Source: an uncultured Prevotellaceae bacterium
GTDB lineage: Bacteria > Bacteroidota > Bacteroidia > Bacteroidales > Bacteroidaceae
Length of the DNA: 6,661 nt
Direction of reading: 5' to 3'
Assembly (NCBI GenBank): GCA_946624335.1
Contig: CAMOSA010000133.1
Coordinates: 1 to 6,661 of the forward strand
This document shows, piece after piece, positions 1-5,800 of this stretch. A program made the position numbers and the translations under genes. Position 1 is the first letter of the stretch. Each line of letters begins with the position of its first letter. The notes under the pieces were generated by a model. The model ran no database searches. It saw only the letters and a program-made list of their open reading frames with translations, and was not told where the DNA came from.

Positions 1-20
1 GACCGCGTTGCGGTCTCTTT
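1..20. terminator. Likely intrinsic terminator of the leu operon, cut by the left window edge
   Basis: Positions 1-15 form a perfect inverted repeat, GACCGC-GTT-GCGGTC, a 6-bp GC-rich stem with a 3-nt loop. It is followed on the plus strand by TCTTT (16-20). Read on the minus strand, AAAGA precedes the stem, so if the bases just outside the window complement it, the stem grows to about 11 bp with a U-rich tail in both directions. It lies about 90 nt past the stop of the last minus-strand gene, the right place to end the leu operon, and could also end a convergent gene entering from the left. The rest of 1-111 holds no convincing gene or promoter. The missing left half is inferred, not seen. 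Confidence 0.55.
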
Positions 21-111
21 GGTGGTACGATTGCGTATAATCATTTATCGTACTGGCGTTCCTGTGGCCTCGTCATGCCGTGCGCGGCTGGTCCTGGTCG
101 TGCCCTTGGCG

Positions 112-519
112 TCACAGGGGTATCTCGATGTCTTTGCGGTAGCCTGTGGCGTTGAAGATGGCGAGGAGGTGCTGGCTGTCGTCGGTGATGCGCACCTCGC
201 AGTAGGGCAGGCGGCGGTGGTCGACGATCTCGCGGGCCTCGGCGGTGACGGTGCCCTGGCTGACGCTGCGCGTGAAGGTGATGGTCGACGAGACGGTGAC
301 GGTCAGCGTGCCGTGGCTGCACGTGGCGGCGGCGAAGGCCAGGTCGGCCAGCAGGAAGAGCACGCTGCCCTGCACGAAGCCGCCGGCGTTGAGGTGGCGT
401 GGCTCGATGTGGACCTGCGTGCGGGCGTAGCCCTCGCGCACCTCGACGAGCTGCACGCCGTTGCTCCTGGCGAAGGCGTCGCCCTGGAAGAAGGCTATGA
501 GTCGTGTGGCGTCTGTCAT
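112..519 (-). CDS. PaaI-like hotdog-fold acyl-CoA thioesterase
   Basis: A 135-residue single-domain protein, the usual size for the PaaI/YbgC-type hotdog family, whose members hydrolyse acyl-CoA (or aryl-CoA) thioesters in the cytoplasm as homotetramers. The N-terminal helix region (about 1-20) is followed by the hotdog signature: HLNAGGFVQG (42-51), then the long central helix LFLLADLAFAAA (54-65). Asp59 in LLADLAFA lines up with the catalytic acidic residue of E. coli PaaI (LADTAFA), and N44 with its LNG segment; the alignment is from memory. No signal peptide or membrane segment is seen. The ATG overlaps the stop of the upstream synthase gene as ATGA (519-516), so translation is probably coupled and it is the last gene of the leu operon. 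The true substrate is unknown; a branched-chain or short acyl-CoA is a guess from context. The fold is much surer than the substrate. Confidence 0.85.
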   Translation of the reverse strand: MTDATRLIAFFQGDAFARSNGVQLVEVREGYARTQVHIEPRHLNAGGFVQGSVLFLLADLAFAAATCSHGTLTVTVSSTITFTRSVSQGTVTAEAREIVDHRRLPYCEVRITDDSQHLLAIFNATGYRKDIEIPL

Positions 520-2054
520 GACGGGGTGGCGTTATAGATGGGTTCGATGATGTTGAGCAGCTTGATGGTGGCCTTGATGGCGGCCTCGGTCTGGTCGGCG
601 TCGAGGGCGTGGGTGCGGTAGGCCTGCTGGTTGAAGGTCCATTCGATGGTGGTCTGCACGAGGGCGTCGGTGCGGCCTCCGGGCGGTATGGTGACGCTGT
701 AGTTGGCGAGCCAGGGGAACTGGCGTCCGAGGCGGTCGCGGTAGATGTGCCTGACGGCGCGCACGAAGGCGTCGTACTGTCCGTCGCCCTGGGCGCTCTC
801 CTCGTAGATGGCTTCGTCGATCTGCAGTCGCACCTGTGCCATGGGCTTGAGGCCGTAGGCCGTGGAGACCATGTAGGAGAGCAGGCGCACGCGCTCCTTC
901 TCGTCGGTGTGCTTGAGCACGTCGCGGATGATGAAGGGCAGGTCTTCCTGCGTGACGTGTTCCTTCTTGTCGCCAAGCTCGATGATGCGGTCGGTGACTT
1001 TCTTCATGTCCTCGTCGCTCAGGTCGAGCCCGAGTTCCTCGAGGTTCATGCGTATGTTGGCCTTGCCGCTGGCCTTGCCTAAGGCGTACTCGCGGCGTCG
1101 GCCGAAGCGCTCGGGCTGCAGGGCGTTCTGGTAGAGGCCGTCTTTCTGGTCGCCGTCGGCGTGGACGCCGGCCACCTGTGTGAAGACGGCGCTGCCTGTG
1201 ATGGGCTTGTTGGGGGGGATGGCGATGCCGCTGTAGCTCTCCACCATGTGTGCCACTTTGTAGAGCTCTTCCTCGCGGATGCTGGTCTGGGCGTTGAAGT
1301 GGTCTTTCAGGATGGCTTCGACGCTGGCCAGGGGGGCGTTGCCGGCGCGCTCGCCCAAGCCGTTGATGGCGGTGTGCAATCCCCGTGCGCCGCCGAACAC
1401 GGCCGCCAGGACATTGGACACGGCCAGGTCGTAGTCGTTGTGGGCATGGAAATCGAAGTGTATGCCGGGGTAGCGCCTGACCATCTCCCTGACGAACTCG
1501 AGGGTCTCCAGCGGGTTGAGTATGCCGAGCGTGTCGGGCAGCATGAAGCGCCTGACGCCGGCGTCGGCCACGCTGTCCATGAGCCTGAAGACGTAGCCGG
1601 GGTCGTCTTTCATCCCGCGGCTCCAGTCTTCGAGGTAGAGGTTGACGGCGATGGCGTGCTCGCGGGCCATGAGTATGTTGCGTCGTATGTCCTTGAAGTG
1701 GGCCTCGGGTGTCTTGCCCAGCTGCCCTTCGCAGTGTCGCCTCGACCCTTTGGCGAGCAGGTTCATCGCCTGGGCACCGGCGCGCTCGATCCATTGAATG
1801 CTTTTGCCGTCGTCGACGAAGCCGAGGACCTCGACGCGCTCGAGCAGGCCCTTGGACGAGGCCCAGCGCGTGATGCGCTGCACGGCCTCCAGCTCGCCGT
1901 CGCTGACGCGTGCCGAGGCCACCTCGACGCGGTCTGCACGCAGGTCCTCGAGCAGCGCGCGGCAGATGGCGAGCTTCTCGTGGGGCATGAAGCTGACTCC
2001 CGACGTCTGCTCGCCGTCACGGAGGGTGGTGTCCATGATCTCAACGCATCTCAT
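516..2054 (-). CDS. Second LeuA-family synthase (candidate citramalate synthase)
   Basis: A 512-residue DRE-TIM metallolyase of the 2-isopropylmalate/citramalate/homocitrate synthase family, which condenses a 2-oxoacid with acetyl-CoA. Visible are the catalytic signature DTTLRDGEQ (8-16), the substrate-loop segment PDTLGILNP (173-181), the metal-binding HxH in FDFHAHND (H203, H205) and NGLGERAGN (231-239). A C-terminal LeuA-type dimerisation/allosteric domain (about 389-505) includes GDGQYDAFVRA and ends with DADQTEAAIKATIKLLNII. It is clearly diverged from the leuA product in the same operon. GI-L-x-P after PDT, where LeuA has GY, resembles archaeal citramalate synthase, so pyruvate as substrate and a role in isoleucine synthesis are plausible. 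An isopropylmalate synthase paralogue, or another chain-extending synthase, remains possible. ATG 2054 was chosen over an upstream TTG (2063); it overlaps the leuD stop by 14 nt. An internal ATG at 2036 would delete conserved residues just before DTTLRDGEQ. The 3' end overlaps the thioesterase gene by 4 nt. Confidence 0.85.
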   Translation of the reverse strand: MRCVEIMDTTLRDGEQTSGVSFMPHEKLAICRALLEDLRADRVEVASARVSDGELEAVQRITRWASSKGLLERVEVLGFVDDGKSIQWIERAGAQAMNLLAKGSRRHCEGQLGKTPEAHFKDIRRNILMAREHAIAVNLYLEDWSRGMKDDPGYVFRLMDSVADAGVRRFMLPDTLGILNPLETLEFVREMVRRYPGIHFDFHAHNDYDLAVSNVLAAVFGGARGLHTAINGLGERAGNAPLASVEAILKDHFNAQTSIREEELYKVAHMVESYSGIAIPPNKPITGSAVFTQVAGVHADGDQKDGLYQNALQPERFGRRREYALGKASGKANIRMNLEELGLDLSDEDMKKVTDRIIELGDKKEHVTQEDLPFIIRDVLKHTDEKERVRLLSYMVSTAYGLKPMAQVRLQIDEAIYEESAQGDGQYDAFVRAVRHIYRDRLGRQFPWLANYSVTIPPGGRTDALVQTTIEWTFNQQAYRTHALDADQTEAAIKATIKLLNIIEPIYNATPS

Positions 2055-2676
2055 AGGCTTCAATCTTTGGCTTGTTCTCGAGCAGGAAGTCGATGTCGTC
2101 GAGACCGTTCATGAGGCAGTATTTCTTGTAGCCGTTGATGTCGAAGTGCTCGGCGTGGCCCGTGGACAGGTTGGTGACGGTCTGGGCGGGCAGGTCGATG
2201 TTCACGCGCGTCTGCGGGTCGGCCTCGATGCTGGCGAGGAGCTCCTGGCGGAAGGCTTCGGTCACGACGACGGGCAGGACGAAGCAGTTGAGGAGGTTGT
2301 TGCGGTGGATGTCGGCGAACGAGCTGCTGACGACGGCACGGATGCCATAGCCCGCCACAGCCCACGCGGCATATTCGCGCGAGCTGCCGCTGCCCCAGTT
2401 GGCCCCCGCCACGATGATCTGATGCACGCCTTCGTGCGGCGCTTCGGAGAAGGGGGCTTGGTTCATGACAAAAGATTGAACAGCACGCCCTCCGGCATCG
2501 TAGCGCAGGTCGTGCATGAACGCCTCGCCGAAGAACTGGGGGTCGCGGGTGGTGCTGGCCAGATAGCGGGCAGGGATGATGAGATCGGTGTTGCAATTGT
2601 CGATGGCAATGGGGATGCAGGTGGATTCGACAACGGAAAAAGTCTTATTCATCATGATTCTTTTTTCATTATTCAT
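2041..2676 (-). CDS. leuD: 3-isopropylmalate dehydratase small subunit
   Basis: LeuD pairs with LeuC to convert 2-isopropylmalate to 3-isopropylmalate in leucine synthesis; it forms the swivelling aconitase-type domain of the cytoplasmic heterodimer. The sequence shows NTDLIIPARYL (29-39), the conserved GSGSSREYAAWA loop (95-106) that contacts the substrate, SSSFADIHRNNLLN (117-130) and the family's C-terminal YKKxCLMNGLDDIDFLL (183-199). At 211 residues from the outermost ATG it is slightly longer than usual. That ATG overlaps the leuC stop as ATGA (2676-2673), typical of coupled genes. Homologues begin near residue 9 (MNKTFSVV), and the first eight residues come from an A-rich tract (2653-2676), so ATG 2652 or 2655 may be the real start. 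The Tyr after SSRE, where His is common, is a mild variation. The gene overlaps the next by 14 nt. Function is firm; only the start is open. Confidence 0.95.
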   Translation of the reverse strand: MNNEKRIMMNKTFSVVESTCIPIAIDNCNTDLIIPARYLASTTRDPQFFGEAFMHDLRYDAGGRAVQSFVMNQAPFSEAPHEGVHQIIVAGANWGSGSSREYAAWAVAGYGIRAVVSSSFADIHRNNLLNCFVLPVVVTEAFRQELLASIEADPQTRVNIDLPAQTVTNLSTGHAEHFDINGYKKYCLMNGLDDIDFLLENKPKIEAYEMR

Positions 2677-4085
2677 TGAAGGAGGGTACGGACATCAGCG
2701 ATGACGCCTGTCACGGCGCTGGCGGCTACGGTCAGCGGGCTGGCGAGAATCGTGCGCGAACCGGGCCCCTGACGCCCGACGAAGTTGCGGTTGGAGGTGC
2801 TGATGCAAAGCTTGCCGGCCGGCACCTTGTCGGCGTTCATGGCGAGGCATGCCGAGCAGGAGGGCAGGCGCAGCTCAAAGCCCGCCGCCTCGAGCACCTT
2901 ATCGAGGCCTTCGTCGATGACCTGCTGGCGCACAGCCCACGACCCCGGCACGAGCCATGCCACGACGCCGTCGGCCTTATGCCTGCCTTTCACCACGGAG
3001 GCAAAGGCGCGGAAGTCTTCGATGCGCCCGTTGGTGCAGGCGCCGAGGAAGACGTAATCGACGGGCATGCCCAGCAGTTGCTGCCCCGTCTGGAACTGCA
3101 TGTAATCCAGCTGCACCTGCAGCTGCTGACGCGCTGCCTCGGACAGGTTGTCCATGGTGGGGATGGTGCCGTCCACGGGGATGCCGGCGCCGGGATTCGT
3201 GCCGTAGGTGATGCGCGGCGCGATGTCCTCGGCGTGGAATGTGATCTCCTTGTCGAACACGGCATCGGGGTCGCTATGCAATGTTTTCCAATAGGCTAAG
3301 TGCTCGTCCCACGAATCGCCCTTGGGCGCATATTCGCGTCCTTGGAGATAGGCGAAGGTGGTTTCGTCGGGAGCGATGAGGCCGGCACGCGAGCCCATCT
3401 CGATGCTGAGGTTCGAGAGCGTCAGGCGTCCTTCCATCGACATCGTGCGGATGGTGCTTCCGGCATACTCGACGGCATAGCCCGTGGCGCCTCCCGTGCC
3501 CATCTGCGCCATGATGTACAGCGCCACATCCTTGGCGGTGACGCCCTGCGCGAGCTGTCCCTCGACGTTGATGCGCATCGTCTTAGGCTTCTGCTGCAGG
3601 ATGCACTGCGATGCCAGCACCTGAGCCACCTCGCTCGTGCCGATGCCCATGGCGAGAGCGCCGACAGCGCCGTGGGTGCTCGTGTGCGAATCGCCGCAGA
3701 CGATGGTCATGCCAGGCAGCGAGAGCCCTTTCTCCGGCCCTACGACGTGGATGATGCCGTTGTCCTTCGAGCCCATGGCGAAGTGCCTGATACCAAACGC
3801 CTCGCAGTTGCGCTTGAGCGTCTCGACCTGCGTGCGGCCGTGCTCATCTTTTATCTCTAATCTCTCATCTCTCATCTCGGACGGGTCGGAGGGCGTATTG
3901 TGGTCGGGCATAGCGACAACCTGCTGTGGGCGCAGCACGCCGATGCCCTTGTCGCGCAGCGTGTCGAAGGCCTGCGGCGACGTCACCTCGTGGCAGTAGA
4001 GGCGGTCGATGTAGAGCTGTGTGGGGCCGTCGGGGATGTCCTGCACGACGTGTGCATCCCATATTTTGTCGAATAATGTCTTCAT
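2673..4085 (-). CDS. leuC: 3-isopropylmalate dehydratase large subunit
   Basis: A 470-residue LeuC, near the usual 466. It carries the [4Fe-4S] cluster and, with LeuD, isomerises 2-isopropylmalate to 3-isopropylmalate. The three cluster cysteines are present: C350 in FLGACTNGRIED, and C410 and C413 in LPSCSACLAMN. Other landmarks are KTLFDKIWDAHVV at the N-terminus, MPDHNTP (59-65), MTIVCGDSHTSTHGAVGAL (126-144) and TSNRNFVGRQGPGSRT (430-445). ATG 4085 was chosen over a GTG one codon upstream because it gives the standard LeuC start and a TGATG stop/start overlap of 1 nt with leuA. The 3' end overlaps the leuD outer ATG by 4 nt. If the second synthase makes citramalate, LeuCD would serve the isoleucine route too. 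Oddity: residues 70-81 are encoded by a 7-bp tandem repeat in a loop of variable length; the frame stays open and all cluster ligands are intact. Confidence 0.97.
   Translation of the reverse strand: MKTLFDKIWDAHVVQDIPDGPTQLYIDRLYCHEVTSPQAFDTLRDKGIGVLRPQQVVAMPDHNTPSDPSEMRDERLEIKDEHGRTQVETLKRNCEAFGIRHFAMGSKDNGIIHVVGPEKGLSLPGMTIVCGDSHTSTHGAVGALAMGIGTSEVAQVLASQCILQQKPKTMRINVEGQLAQGVTAKDVALYIMAQMGTGGATGYAVEYAGSTIRTMSMEGRLTLSNLSIEMGSRAGLIAPDETTFAYLQGREYAPKGDSWDEHLAYWKTLHSDPDAVFDKEITFHAEDIAPRITYGTNPGAGIPVDGTIPTMDNLSEAARQQLQVQLDYMQFQTGQQLLGMPVDYVFLGACTNGRIEDFRAFASVVKGRHKADGVVAWLVPGSWAVRQQVIDEGLDKVLEAAGFELRLPSCSACLAMNADKVPAGKLCISTSNRNFVGRQGPGSRTILASPLTVAASAVTGVIADVRTLLQ
3846..3878 (-). repeat. 7-bp tandem repeat inside the leuC coding sequence
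   Basis: On the plus strand the tract is ATCTTTT, ATCTCTA, ATCTCTC, ATCTCTC, ATCTC: about 4.7 units of 7 bp, the first two degenerate. On the minus strand it reads as GAGATGA-type units and encodes the charged stretch EMRDERLEIKDE (LeuC residues 70-81). A 7-bp unit is not a multiple of three, so gain or loss of one unit would shift the leuC frame. The base composition (purine-only on the coding strand apart from T) is unlike the flanking GC-rich codons and resembles low-complexity repeats that occur between genes in Prevotella-like genomes; that resemblance is from memory. Confidence 0.8.
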
Positions 4086-5587
4086 CACTTCTTAAATTTA
4101 TTGATACAGTCGATGTAGGCTTCGACGGAGGCGGTGACGATGTCGGTGTTGGCGCCGAAGCCGTAGTAAAGATGTCCGTCGTACTCCACCTGCATGTGCA
4201 CTTTGCCGACGTCGTCGGAGCCTTTGGAGATGGCCTGAATGGTGAATTCCTTGAGGGTCATCTGACGTCGGATGATGTTCTTCAACGCCTTGATGGCAGC
4301 ATCGACAGGGCCGTTGCCGGAGGCGGAGGCCTCGAAGCGCTCGCCGCTGATATTCAGCCCTATGGCTGCTACGCTGCGCACGCCCATGCCCGTTGTCACC
4401 TGCAGGTAGTCGAGCTTGATGGCGTGAGCTGCCGTGCGGTCGGCACCAGCCAGCATGAGGATGTCGTCGTCGGTGATCTCCTTCTTCTGGTCGGCCAGAC
4501 GCAGGAAGGCCTCATAGACGCTGTCCAATGCCGCGTCGTCCATCTCGACGCCCAGCACCTGCAGGCGGTGCTTCAAGGCTGCATGGCCGCTGCGGGCGGT
4601 GAGCAGGATGCTGTTCTCGTCGATGCCCACGTCCTTGGGATCCATGATCTCGTAGGTGGCCGCGTTCTTGAGCACGCCGTCCTGATGGATGCCGCTGCTG
4701 TGGGCAAAGGCATTGCGTCCGACGATGGCCTTGTTGGGCTGCACGGGCATATTCATGAGCGACGAGACGAGTCGCGAGGTGGAATAGATGCGCTGCGTGT
4801 TGATGTTGGTGTCGATGCCGATGCCCTTGTGGCACTTGAGGATCATCGCCACCTCTTCGAGGCTGGTGTTGCCGGCGCGTTCGCCGATGCCGTTGATGGT
4901 CACCTCGACCTGACGTGCTCCATTGATCACGCCTGCCATGGTGTTGGCTGTGGCCATGCCGAGGTCGTTGTGACAATGGGTCGAGAGGATGCAACGGCCG
5001 TTGCTGAGGCCATCGACGTGCTCCATGAGGTACTTGATCTTAGCGCCGAACTCATCGGGCAGGCAGTAGCCCGTCGTGTCGGGGATGTTGCAGACGGTGG
5101 CTCCGGCCTTGACGACGGCCTCGATGACGCGTGCCAGGTATTCGTTGTCGGTGCGTCCAGCATCCTCGGCGTAGAACTCCACGTCCTCGCAGAAGCGCTT
5201 GGCATATTTCACGGCCGCCACAGCACGTTCGATGATTTCCTCGCGGGTGGAGTTGAATTTATAGCGTATGTGCGGGTCGCTGGTGCCGATGCCGGTGTGG
5301 ATGCGGCGGCGCTTGGCGTAGCGCAGGGCCTCGACGGCGATGTCAATGTCTTTCTCGACGGCACGCGTCAGGGCACAGATCGTGGGCCACGTGACGGCCT
5401 TCGAGATCTCGATGACGCTATTGAAGTCGCCGGGTGACGAGACGGGGAAGCCCGCCTCGATGACGTCGACGCCAAGGGCCTCGAGCTGCTTGGCAACCTG
5501 GATCTTCTCGATGGTGTTGAGCTGGCAGCCCGGCACCTGCTCGCCGTCGCGCAGCGTGGTGTCGAAAATGTAGAGCCTGTCGTTCAT
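4085..5587 (-). CDS. leuA: 2-isopropylmalate synthase
   Basis: First committed enzyme of leucine synthesis: acetyl-CoA plus 2-ketoisovalerate to 2-isopropylmalate. The 500-residue length fits bacterial LeuA (about 500-520). The DRE-TIM barrel carries FDTTLRDGEQ (8-17), EAGFPVSSPGDF (44-55), IPDTTGYCLP (168-177), the metal-binding THCHND (H204, H206) and NGIGERAGNTSLEE (232-245). FAHSSGIHQDG (294-304) marks the start of the linker, and the C-terminal regulatory domain (about 385-497), which normally binds leucine for feedback inhibition, contains ASGNGPVDAAIKAL and GFGANTDIV. The open frame continues upstream to 6163, but MNDRLYIFDTTLRDGEQ is the family start, and the extension runs through the promoter and antisense to ilvN. 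AGAAGG abuts the ATG. The gene leads the leu operon from the promoter at 5660-5691 and overlaps leuC by 1 nt (TGATG). Confidence 0.97.
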   Translation of the reverse strand: MNDRLYIFDTTLRDGEQVPGCQLNTIEKIQVAKQLEALGVDVIEAGFPVSSPGDFNSVIEISKAVTWPTICALTRAVEKDIDIAVEALRYAKRRRIHTGIGTSDPHIRYKFNSTREEIIERAVAAVKYAKRFCEDVEFYAEDAGRTDNEYLARVIEAVVKAGATVCNIPDTTGYCLPDEFGAKIKYLMEHVDGLSNGRCILSTHCHNDLGMATANTMAGVINGARQVEVTINGIGERAGNTSLEEVAMILKCHKGIGIDTNINTQRIYSTSRLVSSLMNMPVQPNKAIVGRNAFAHSSGIHQDGVLKNAATYEIMDPKDVGIDENSILLTARSGHAALKHRLQVLGVEMDDAALDSVYEAFLRLADQKKEITDDDILMLAGADRTAAHAIKLDYLQVTTGMGVRSVAAIGLNISGERFEASASGNGPVDAAIKALKNIIRRQMTLKEFTIQAISKGSDDVGKVHMQVEYDGHLYYGFGANTDIVTASVEAYIDCINKFKK

Positions 5588-5626
5588 CCTTCTTTCGTTT
5601 TTGTATGTTTGCGTTTGACGTTTTGT

Positions 5627-5640
5627 GTCCGCTGACGGAC
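5627..5640 (-). promoter_or_regulatory. Small hairpin in the leuA mRNA leader
   Basis: On the minus strand the leader contains GTCCG-TCAG-CGGAC, a 5-bp perfect stem with a 4-nt loop, roughly 15 nt after the predicted transcription start. The heptamer GACGTTT (plus strand) occurs at 5617-5623 and again at 5638-5644, 21 bp apart, the second copy overlapping the hairpin. The leader (about 5588-5655) has no ATG, GTG or TTG on the transcribed strand, so it encodes no leader peptide. The stem has no following U tract and is not a terminator. Function is unknown; it may be a 5' stabilising stem or chance. Confidence 0.35.
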
Positions 5641-5659
5641 GTTTCGTTGTAAATCGGCG

Positions 5660-5691
5660 CAAAAGTACTGCTTTCTGCTTACAGAAGCAAA
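5660..5691 (-). promoter_or_regulatory. Promoter of the leu operon (Bacteroidota type)
   Basis: Read on the minus strand, TTTG (5691-5688) is followed by a 20-nt spacer and TACTTTTG (5667-5660). This is an exact match to the Bacteroidota sigma-ABfr consensus TTTG-N(19-21)-TAnnTTTG, both boxes perfect and the spacing ideal. The predicted start is near 5653-5657, giving an untranslated leader of about 65-70 nt before the leuA ATG at 5587. It should drive all five minus-strand genes, since no other such promoter was noticed at their junctions. Confidence 0.8.
5670..5688. promoter_or_regulatory. Inverted repeat in the leuA promoter spacer, candidate operator
   Basis: GCTTTCTG (5670-5677) and CAGAAGC (5682-5688) are inverted copies separated by CTTA, with one extra T in the left arm; the core TTCTG/CAGAA is a perfect 5-bp dyad. 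It occupies almost exactly the 20-nt spacer between the -33 and -7 boxes, touching the -33 TTTG. A protein bound here would block RNA polymerase. This makes it a candidate operator for leucine or branched-chain control, but no known binding consensus was recognised. Confidence 0.4.
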
Positions 5692-5737
5692 TAAAATGAT
5701 GCCTTTTTGTTGAAAGTCGTTTCTTTGATGATGAATC

Positions 5738-5770
5738 TTTTCTTTTTTTCAAACTTTTGCCGTACCTTTG
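5738..5770 (+). promoter_or_regulatory. Promoter of the ilvN transcription unit (Bacteroidota type)
   Basis: TACCTTTG at 5763-5770 matches the -7 consensus TAnnTTTG exactly. Twenty-one nt upstream is TTTT (5738-5741), a weak version of the -33 TTTG, in a T-rich tract. The predicted start is near 5774-5777, leaving a leader of about 25 nt before the ilvN ATG at 5801. It diverges from the leuA promoter; the two -33 regions are about 46 bp apart, so one bound regulator could affect both. Confidence 0.65.
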
Positions 5771-5800
5771 CGCCGCAAAAACGAATAAACGTAATCTGTC

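Noticed and set aside
41..76. Eleven-codon minus-strand open frame after the thioesterase gene
   Set aside because: Too short, and no supporting signal or similarity; likely untranslated operon tail.
41..976. Minus-strand open frame of 311 codons overlapping the synthase and thioesterase in another frame
   Set aside because: Composition dominated by R, P, T, S and H, typical of an off-frame reading of GC-rich DNA; it crosses two real genes.
2055..2063. TTG start for the second synthase
   Set aside because: An ATG three codons downstream (2054) gives a normal distance to the DTTLRDGEQ motif; TTG is a poor choice here.
1161..2114. Plus-strand open frame of 317 codons opposite the second synthase
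   Set aside because: Same antisense effect of G/C-ending codons; no family motif, and the opposite strand encodes a conserved enzyme.
4086..4088. GTG start for leuC one codon upstream
   Set aside because: ATG 4085 directly follows, gives the standard LeuC N-terminus and a TGATG overlap.
3926..5437. Plus-strand open frame of 503 codons opposite leuA and the start of leuC
   Set aside because: Antisense shadow of GC-rich genes: no recognisable domain, a low-complexity V/G/D/A-rich composition, and leuA on the other strand is unmistakable.
5588..5800. Riboswitch, attenuator or small RNA in the divergent region
   Set aside because: No start codon in the leuA leader, no terminator-like stem with a U run, and no recognised riboswitch core; the region is explained by two divergent promoters and one dyad.
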